Positions 57,501 through 64,000 of a DNA stretch of 64,000 nucleotides are shown piece after piece. The notes beneath the pieces were generated by a model that saw nothing but the letters and a program-made list of their open reading frames with translations, was not told the origin of the DNA and did not search any database. The translations under genes were made by a program, and so were the position numbers. The stretch is from Diplolepis rosae (lineage: Eukaryota; Arthropoda; Insecta; Hymenoptera; Diplolepididae): contig JAPYXD010000753.1 of NCBI GenBank assembly GCA_030998225.1, positions 5,364,001-5,428,000 of the forward strand, read 5' to 3'. The first letter of the stretch is position 1; each line of letters begins with the position of its first letter.

Positions 57501-60297
57501 TTAACTCATCTGCAGACTATTTTGGCGTGGGAAAAACGGTTTTCTAATCTCAGATGGATTTCTGAAACGTAGCCGTTTTCTGGGTAAAAAACGAAAAAAG
57601 TCAGGATTTTTCGGATCGCTGTATCTCAGAAACTATTAGTGCTAGAACATTCTTTTTTATTTTTTATTTCTTAGAATATTGTCTACTTTTTTTCATCTAT
57701 CCACCTTTTCTCCGCTAAAATGTATAGGAGATCAACAATTCACGCATATGTGATTTTTGGCACCTTTCTCAAAAAAATTTCCCGGGTTTTGGTCCAAAAT
57801 TCTGATCACAAGTGAGCCTAAATGAAGCGTTTGAGAAAAAAAATAAGGTTACTAAATTATTTCTAGAAGAACAATATCTGATTAATCAGTAAGTGTAACA
57901 TTCTACTAAAACATCAATATAAGTCCTTACTGATTAAATTTAGTGAAATAAGCCTTAATGCTTCAAAATTATTAATCAAATATTCGTTAGTAAAATGCCC
58001 TCAACTTATTTCCATAAAAAATAATTCACTAATTGATTGTCCTAATAAACTAATTCCTTCAGTAGCTTTTACTAAGCTTTATAGTCAAGCATAAATGAAT
58101 AAATAAATATATTGATAAAAGTAACTTTCAGTACAATTTTTTACGATACAAATTAGTAAAACTGTTTCACTAATTCGAATAATTATTTTTGAAAAGGGCA
58201 CAGCCGGGTTTCCATGTGAAATCGGCCTTAAAACCAAATTTAATTTCGCATCAACCATATGGAAGGGGTTGGGCAAGAGATTATTTTGCCAAATTTTCAG
58301 ATCATTATCTGCCACTTTAAATGAGTAATGGTGGATTTTACCATTTTTGTTTTATTCTTTTTTTAGCTGAACTAATCATAGGATTAAGAAACCATCAAAA
58401 TACGCATTCTTCCAACATCTTACTATTAAAGCACATTTTATAATAACAGTAGACAAATGAAAAAAAAATGTATTTGGTAATCAATCTCTAACACGGTTTA
58501 CTGCTGGAATTTTTGCAAACATTTTGCAAAATATTTTGCAAATTTTTTTTGTTGCGAAAAATTGAAATTTTTACATGCATTATGAACAAATTGTTGATTT
58601 TCGTTATTCGCAAGTCTAAAGAGTGTTGCGAAAATTATCTATTTATATTCTTGAATAATTTTCGAACATACAGGTTAAATTAATTTCTTTTTGTTAAAAA
58701 TAACATATAACATAAAATAATATCGAAAATACCCTCAAATCGTCCTCCATTAACTTTACTTTTTGAAATTTGAATGAGCACAAATAATAAGAAAAGCTCG
58801 TAAATTAAATAAGTAATTAACTTGGATTTCTGGATAACAAAAAATTTTTCGCAGTTATTTTGCATTGCAATACTTACATTTTCGTTACATTTCTTTATAA
58901 AGTTTTTACCGTTAAAAAATTTAGTCCGTTCAAAAACTGTACGTTTTAAATAAAAGTGGTATACAAAATGTAAAATTGGTTTTCCTACAAAAATATATTT
59001 TTCTAGCATTGAGTTTTTACAAATATAGACCGTTAATTGTACTTTCATAGCACTTCATACTCCATAAGTGGCTGAACATTTGCCAAGTATAAAAATCTTT
59101 TTCAATTATAAATTAGTCATCATCGCTGTCTTCGTTTATAACTGTAAGTTTGCAGGAAAAGCAATTTTACTTTTTGTATACCACTTTTATATAAAACGGA
59201 AATTTTTTGTATGGACTAAACTTTCAACGGGCAAAACCTGTATATTCGAAAAATATTCGAGAATATAAATAGATAACTTCCGCATCACTCTTTCGACTTG
59301 CGAATAATCACAATCAACCATTTGTTCACAATGCATGTAAAAATTTCAATTTTTCGCAAAAAAAAAAAAAATTCGCAAAATATTTTGCAAAATTTTTGCA
59401 AAAATTTCAGCAGTAAACCGTGTTAGAGATTGATTACCAAATAAAATTTTTTTTTCATTTGTCTACTGTTATTATAAAATGTGCTTTAATAGTAAGATGT
59501 TGGAAGAATGCGTATTTTGACGGTTTTTATTTTTTTTTACCCCTATCCACACTGCAAAAATCTGCAAAAATTCTGTTTTAATCATCAATAGGTAACTAAT
59601 GAATAGACTAATTTAAAAGAGTGGTCGCGCAATTCAAACATGAACAAAATTGCGTGCAAAAATTTTCGCAATTTTTTGCATCGCGAATTATGCATGAAAA
59701 AATTTGCAAAAATTTACAAATGTGTCTTCTATTGGAAAAAACATCCCTGATTTTTTAAAAAGTGTTCCTATGATTAGTTCAGCTAAAAAAAGAATAAAAC
59801 AAAAATGGTAAAATCCACAATTACTCATTTAAAATGGCAGATAATGATCTGAAAATTTGGCAAAATAATCTCTTGCCCAACCCCTTCCATATGGTTAATG
59901 CGAAATTTGATTTGTTTTTAAGGCCGATTTCACATGGAAACCCGGCTATGCTCTTTTAATCAGTTAAAATTTGACAAATTGCAAACGACTTTCTACTTTT
60001 TACCCCATTAGTTGTTTTTCATTGATTATCAGTAAAAAATGACTGGTTACATTGAAAAAACTTAGTAACCCATTTCAAATCTATTGAATTTCGAGTGATT
60101 TAGTTAGAGAAAGGAGATGAAAACTGGTAAAATTAATTAAACTAATCTAATTTTATACCTGGAAGCTTATTTCCGAGTTTGACCACTCGCGAAGTTTCAA
60201 TATAATAATACGCGGCGACTAAAGCCGTGACGATGATTAATAACGGGTAAAAAAGGGCAGTTGGGAGATAATTATTCGTCATTGGTACCGCATCCAT
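48597..60297 (-). CDS. CYP4G-type cytochrome P450, 9 exons, apparent frameshift in exon 1
   Basis: Exons in transcript order: 60297-60160, 55750-55540, 55432-55136, 52447-52134, 52041-51932, 51847-51779, 50809-50641, 49074-48900, 48783-48597 (stop TGA). About 556 residues once exon 1 is in frame. Seen: an N-terminal membrane anchor, LPGPP hinge, I-helix GHDTTAAG (about 358-365), ExxR as ETLR (415-418), and the heme loop FSAGPRSCVG with Cys about 497. There is a Lys/Glu-rich insert of about 45 residues in exon 4 ending [12 protein letters not shown], typical of CYP4G. Known: CYP4G enzymes are oenocyte aldehyde oxidative decarbonylases that make cuticular hydrocarbons. Exon 1 ends in phase 0 but exon 2 needs phase 1, so one base seems missing near 60180 (GTCAACTCGG). 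A pyrimidine tract and CAG at 60318-60320 may mark a 5' UTR intron. The introns hold GACGTC arrays and a cytochrome c gene. Confidence 0.88.
49215..50620. repeat. GACGTC-rich array, copy 2 (P450 intron 7)
   Basis: A 385-bp unit is tandemly repeated: the block CCAGTGGGCATTGGGACATC occurs at 49811 and again at 50196, and flanking parts are a third, diverged unit. Units are packed with GACGTC, AAGACGTCTTGAAGACG and related words. Confidence 0.8.
51103..51527 (+). CDS. Cytochrome c, two exons, nested in a P450 intron
   Basis: Exons 51103-51229 and 51343-51527 (stop TAG), joined in phase 1 across a 113-nt GT-AG intron (GTAAAT...TTTTTAG), encode 103 residues. Seen: heme-attachment CSTCH at 15-19, KIGPNLFG (about 29-36), GITWNESNL (57-65) and the axial-methionine segment PGGKMVFAG with Met81. 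Together these cover the full cytochrome c fold. Known role: soluble electron carrier between complexes III and IV in the mitochondrial intermembrane space, and in some animals apoptosome activation. Odd features: the sequence departs from the usual insect type (CSTCH rather than CAQCH; GRTSGT rather than GRKTGQ). It lies wholly inside P450 intron 6 on the opposite strand. It has an intron, so it is not a recent processed copy. It could be a tissue-specific (for example testis) paralog; this is inference. Confidence 0.92.
51678..51683 (+). promoter_or_regulatory. Candidate polyadenylation signal of cytochrome c
   Basis: AATAAA 151 nt after the cytochrome c stop, still within the P450 intron. 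Confidence 0.5.
52830..54965. repeat. GACGTC-rich array, copy 3 (P450 intron 3)
   Basis: About 2.1 kb of tandem units. The word GTCTGCAAGACGTCTTGAAG recurs roughly every 140 bp in places, and a longer period of about 533 bp is visible (CACGGGGACATTTGGCG at 53705 and 54238). Units also share TAGTCTTTTTGCTATTTTGC and AAAATACTAAGTGTGCAC. GACGTC occurs dozens of times. Confidence 0.85.
55897..56169. repeat. CTCTCTAAAT inverted-repeat element, copy 3
   Basis: Ends CTCTCTAAATCTGAATCAG and CTGATTCATATTTAGAGAG, with an interior of ATCAGTGAAA-type words in both directions; P450 intron 1. Confidence 0.8.
56355..56640. repeat. Fragment of AAGGTAGTTC-family element
   Basis: Internal part of the family (GATGCGATTTTAATAAATCATGG ... 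GAAATTTGGCTCGAAGCGATAAGG) without either terminal repeat; 190 bp from a CTCTCTAAAT element and directly followed by another foldback. Confidence 0.6.
56645..57764. repeat. 1.1-kb foldback element, GGTGCCAAAAATCACA ends
   Basis: The left end GGTGCCAAAAATCACA and right end TGTGATTTTTGGCACC are exact complements. The arms (about 56645-56800 and 57600-57764) share TAGACAATATTCT and AGAATGTTCTAG. Inner segments around TAATTAATAATGACAAATTAAAT also mirror, so most of the element can fold. P450 intron 1. Confidence 0.8.
58192..59957. repeat. 1.77-kb foldback element, AAAAGRGCAYAGCCGGGTTTCC ends
   Basis: The largest palindrome of the window, in P450 intron 1. Terminal arms of about 190 bp (58192-58380 with 59768-59957) are followed inward by a second pair of about 250 bp (58400-58660 with 59290-59520). 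There is a less symmetrical centre containing tandem TTTGCAAAATTTTGCAAA words. No transposase-like frame. Confidence 0.85.
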
Positions 60298-60789
60298 GAT
60301 CGAATAATTTTAAAAAACTGGAAAAACAGTAAAAAAAATTATATCACTTGTTTGATTCTTTCTTGGCCCGCAAGTCACAAAAACCAACATCCAATGGAAT
60401 TCCTTCCCTATTTATCAGTTCTTTCGCCCCCTTCTTTTACCATTTACCTCCTCCTATTTTTTATTGACGTCGATCAATCAATACCCACAACGTCAGTTGT
60501 CTGATTGAACACAAAGTAAAGTGATTAAAAAAGTTTTCCATATTTCATTTCATTTATGCGGTGACCTAACCCCTTCTTGAGATGTTTTGCAAGGCAAATC
60601 CGGTGATATATCGAAAAGCATCGTCGAAAGTACCAGTGCATAATTTGTTTTGACACGTATCCATGACGATCATTATTATTTTTCCATTCTCATCATCAAT
60701 TTTTTTGGCGACAGTTGAGTTCGTTAACCAGCCCTTTTTGACCAATGGTTCCGGTTTTTTCCATAAAAAACAGTTTTCAGAAAATCATA

Positions 60790-61570
60790 AAGTGTATCTG
60801 CTAGCCAAACTGTGCAGAATATGAAAAAAATTTACAGAGCAAAGTGGTTGGCCTTTAATAGATCTATATATATTTTGTTTAACATTTTTTCATAGGATAA
60901 GTTATTATCGTTCTAATTACAAAAAATACTATTAAAAAGTCTAAAATTACATTTTTCTGCCTATATAGGCAAAATATGAAAAAATTTTACAAACAAAAGT
61001 GGTTCACATTACAGAAAGATCTATATATTTTTTATTTACCATTTTTTAATAGGATGAGTAATTTTTGTTATAATTACAAAAAATAGCGTTAAAAAATAAA
61101 CAATTAAATTTTTTCGCCAAACTATACAAGATATGAAAAAAATGTCACGAATTATAGTGTTTGACCTTAAAAGGATCAATATATTTACCATTTTTCATAG
61201 GATAAGTAGTATTCATTATAATAACAAAAATTAATAATTACATTTTTTCACCAAACTATACAGAATATGAAAAAATTTTACGAACCAATGTGGTTGGGCT
61301 TTAATAGATTTATATATTTTTTGTTTACCATTTTTTCATAGGATAAGTTATTATCGTTTTAATTACAAAAAATACTATTAAAAAGTCTAAAATTACATTT
61401 TTCTGCCTATATAGGCAAAATATGAAAAAATTTTACAAACAAAAGTGGTTCACATTACAGAAAGATCTATATATTTTTTATTTACCATTTTTTAATAGGA
61501 TGAGTAATTTTTGTTATAATTACAAAAAATAGCGTTAAAAAATAAAATTCTAATTTTTATCCAAACGACA
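60790..61570. repeat. Tandem repeat with higher-order period of about 446 bp
   Basis: Monomers of about 145-150 bp share AAxxATGAAAAAATTTTAC, AGATCTATATATTTTTT and CATAGGATAAGT blocks. A three-monomer block starting near 60810 is repeated almost unchanged at about 61256 (CATAGGATAA at 60891 and 61337), giving a 446-bp higher-order period. Confidence 0.75.
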
Positions 61571-62247
61571 CAAGATACGATGAGTTCAAAAAAAGAATTT
61601 TTTTTTAAAACAAGTCAAGGAAATAAATTATAGCTTACAAAAAGAACTGCAATATCACTTTTAACTATTTTTGGTAAAATTGCTAATTTAGTCATTAAAT
61701 CGGGACTTTTAAATTCTTTTAAAATTTATTTTCAATGCAAATGTGGCTTTAATACATGTAAAAAGACTTTTTGAATTCGTTCAAATTCTCATTACCAATG
61801 AGAAAGTATTGGTTTTACGTGAAAACTGATTATCCGAGGTTTTCTCTTATTTGAAATATATGGAAAAAATGAATTGCTCTAACAAGATAATTAAAACTCA
61901 AAGTTGATTCACACACAAGTCGAGTTCAATGTTCGCGGAGAAAAAACTGACATTTACCGAGTTCATAAGTACAAATAATGACAGAATAAAATTTCTGTAA
62001 TTTTAACTGATATCTCAGTACAATTCACCGATTTTCTCTGAATATACAGAAGATTTGTCAATAAATATAATATAAGTGCCTGTTTAATTTACAGATTAAG
62101 GAATTTTTTTGAAAATTTTAATTTAACAGTAATTAAATAATAATTTATGTAAAAACAAAGCGGTGAAATGTAGTCAAATATATGTTAAATTTAGAGATAT
62201 TTTAAGTATTCATAATGTTAAATTAAGTATTTAGTAAATGCAACAAC

Positions 62248-62747
62248 CCTGGTGAAAGATTTGCATTACAATTCTTTCCAAAATTTTCCAAATCATTCCG
62301 GAATTTGTATCCGAACTAAACAGTTCCATTCCGATATAATCCGAATGAATCAGAAATAAGTTGTCAAATCTTAATGAATTAGGAACAATCCGAACTCGGA
62401 TTAATCCTAACCGTATTTCCAATCCTAATCGATCTAAAACATTCCGACCACGGATTTATTCTAATTGGTTCGGATTAAAAATTAGGTTTTGATCAATCTG
62501 AATGAGGATTGATTCGGATTGAAAACTTAATTCTGATTCATTCGTATTAGAATTTCGGATTGAATCGGAATGAGTCGAATTGATTGATTAATTTAATATT
62601 GATTTTTAATTTTGTATCGAACAGGATTTGTAACGTTTTTCGGATTAAATCGGAATGAAAATTTTTGACTCTAATACAAATTCCGGAATGATTCGGAAAA
62701 TTTCGGATTGTATTGGAATGAATTCCAGTCCGAAAATTTCGCCAGGG
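62248..62747. repeat. Foldback element, CCCTGGTGAAAG ends
   Basis: 500-bp imperfect inverted repeat ending GAAAATTTCGCCAGGG, same family as 42128-42727 but more decayed. Interior of AATCCGAAT-type words. Confidence 0.8.
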
Positions 62748-63934
62748 AAATTTTTTCCTATGTGATCTGTTGTATTAAGTAATAAATTCTAAAATATATA
62801 AATATTGTTTCAGAAAGTTCTGAAATATATTTGAAGAAAAATTAATGATTCTTTTATTTAAAGAATTATTTTAAATATTATGAAATCATCTGATAAAAAG
62901 TTGAGCATCTCTAAATTCTAATGATGAATAATTCTGTCAAAACATAAAAATTAATATGCAAAATAATTTTTGTAAGTTGTCTGAAACTACCTTTAATTAT
63001 ATAGACAATTATTTCAAAATATGAAAATTCCTGTCGAAAATATCTATGAATTGAATTGAAAATGTTGTTTGGAAAGATACACTGAACTTGGAATTGATGT
63101 GTGTACGTTTGATTAGGTTATGAATTTGGAAATCACTCATGTTTGTTTACAAGTCACCTCCTAGAATTTAGAATAAGTTTAAAAATAGCCATTTATAACA
63201 CGATGGAAATCTTTTAAATTTGAAGCGAAATGTAATTAGACTATAATTGAGTTGAAACGCTTGCTAATGTTTTTATTCCATAATCACGCATAAAATTTAA
63301 ACTTCAATATAACTTTTGAATACAAAAGGCGTCATCGAGTTGACACTGAAAGTTCAAGTTTGTCATCCTAATAAGTATTTCTAAATTTATATTTTCGTGT
63401 GTAAATGTTCGAATGTAACAAACAATAGACTGTATTTCTAAATGAAATTGTTTCCCAGCTTTCTCTTATGAACTCTCTAAAGGGTTGGAGGGGAGGGAAT
63501 AATGAGAATTAATTACAACTGCAATTGGAGCAGACAACGACGTCATATTACGTGTGAATCAGAATAAGTAACGATACTAATACGTCGGACTTTTGTGATT
63601 TTTTGTTAAAGTTCGTAATAGGGTCAGTAATGGACAATACCATTTATAATTCATGTAACTTCAACTATTATTATTATTTAATTCCATAAAAGTTCCCTGC
63701 CATGACAGACTCCAATCCACCAACTTGATTAATTCACTACTTCTCAATTTTTATTTTCATGCAATTTTCAGAAAATTATTCAACCATAATTTTTCCAACC
63801 GGAAAAGTTTTCAAATTGGAATTCAATTTAAGAAAAACAGAGTAATTACACAATCGGCCACTGAACCAGTTTTATTCATTACAAATCAATTTGAAAAAGT
63901 TTTAAATCTCGCTCGATGCAAATTTGACAAATAT

Positions 63935-64000
63935 TAAATCCGAATCAGTCCGAATGAATCCGAGGTCGGAATGATTCGGATTGAATATTCGATTTAGATT
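63935..64000. repeat. AATCCGAAT repeat running off the window end
   Basis: AATCCGAATCAGTCCGAATG... and GGAATGATTCGGATTG words start about 65 bp before the end, suggesting the left part of another member of the CCCTGGCGAAAG foldback family. Confidence 0.5.

Larger units (their letters stand above)
60298..64000. other. Upstream flank of the P450, no gene seen
   Basis: Contains the presumptive P450 promoter, a higher-order tandem repeat (60790-61570), a foldback (62248-62747) and the start of another AATCCGAAT repeat at the window edge. No coding exon or RNA gene was found in the remainder. Confidence 0.55.

Noticed and set aside
58085..58315. Short frame with a plausible-looking start in the 1.77-kb foldback
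   Set aside because: It lies in the repeat arm and has a near-identical inverted copy at 59833 onward; no gene-like features.
1..64000. tRNA, rRNA or other structured RNA genes
   Set aside because: No cloverleaf with conserved A/B boxes or rRNA-like segment was recognised; the only tRNA-like sequence is the 17-nt LTR-element primer site.

Overview
The window is AT-rich nuclear DNA from an insect. The evidence is a cytochrome P450 of the insect-specific CYP4G type, split genes with short GT-AG introns, a BEL/Pao LTR retrotransposon, an R1-clade LINE fragment and many foldback/MITE-like inverted repeats. The order cannot be fixed from the sequence; the P450 N-terminus looks hymenopteran, but that is a low-confidence impression.

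Seven split genes can be assembled by joining exons with matching splice phases. Four are paralogous SLC16/monocarboxylate-transporter-like (MCT) genes, each with the first-helix DGGWGW signature: MCT-A (minus, 17425-1755), MCT-B (minus, 27901-20346), MCT-C (minus, 36599-31759) and MCT-D (plus, 41377-48216, divergent from C). Between B and C lies a small secreted-protein gene of unknown function (minus, 31299-30236). To the right is a CYP4G-type P450 (minus, 60297-48597), convergent with MCT-D. One of its introns contains a complete two-exon cytochrome c gene on the plus strand (51103-51527).

Mobile DNA: the 12.5-kb intron 2 of MCT-A (4444-16997) carries a 7.5-kb BEL/Pao element (8287-15826) with roughly 1 % diverged LTRs, a tRNA-Tyr-type primer-binding site and a gag-pol frame broken by two in-frame stops. 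It also holds a 5'-truncated R1-clade LINE (5849-7588) with a 15-bp target-site duplication. Inverted-repeat elements fill most introns and intergenic gaps. Three arrays rich in the palindrome GACGTC lie inside introns of MCT-B and the P450.

The MCT proteins are expected to be 12-helix plasma-membrane carriers of monocarboxylates or related solutes. CYP4G enzymes make cuticular hydrocarbons in oenocytes, and cytochrome c is the mitochondrial electron carrier. Nothing in the sequence shows that these genes act in one pathway. No dedicated new multi-gene system is evident. The best leads are the nested, divergent cytochrome c; MCT-D with its replaced TM8 charge pair; the different intron positions among the MCT paralogs; the GACGTC arrays; and an apparent 1-base frameshift in P450 exon 1.
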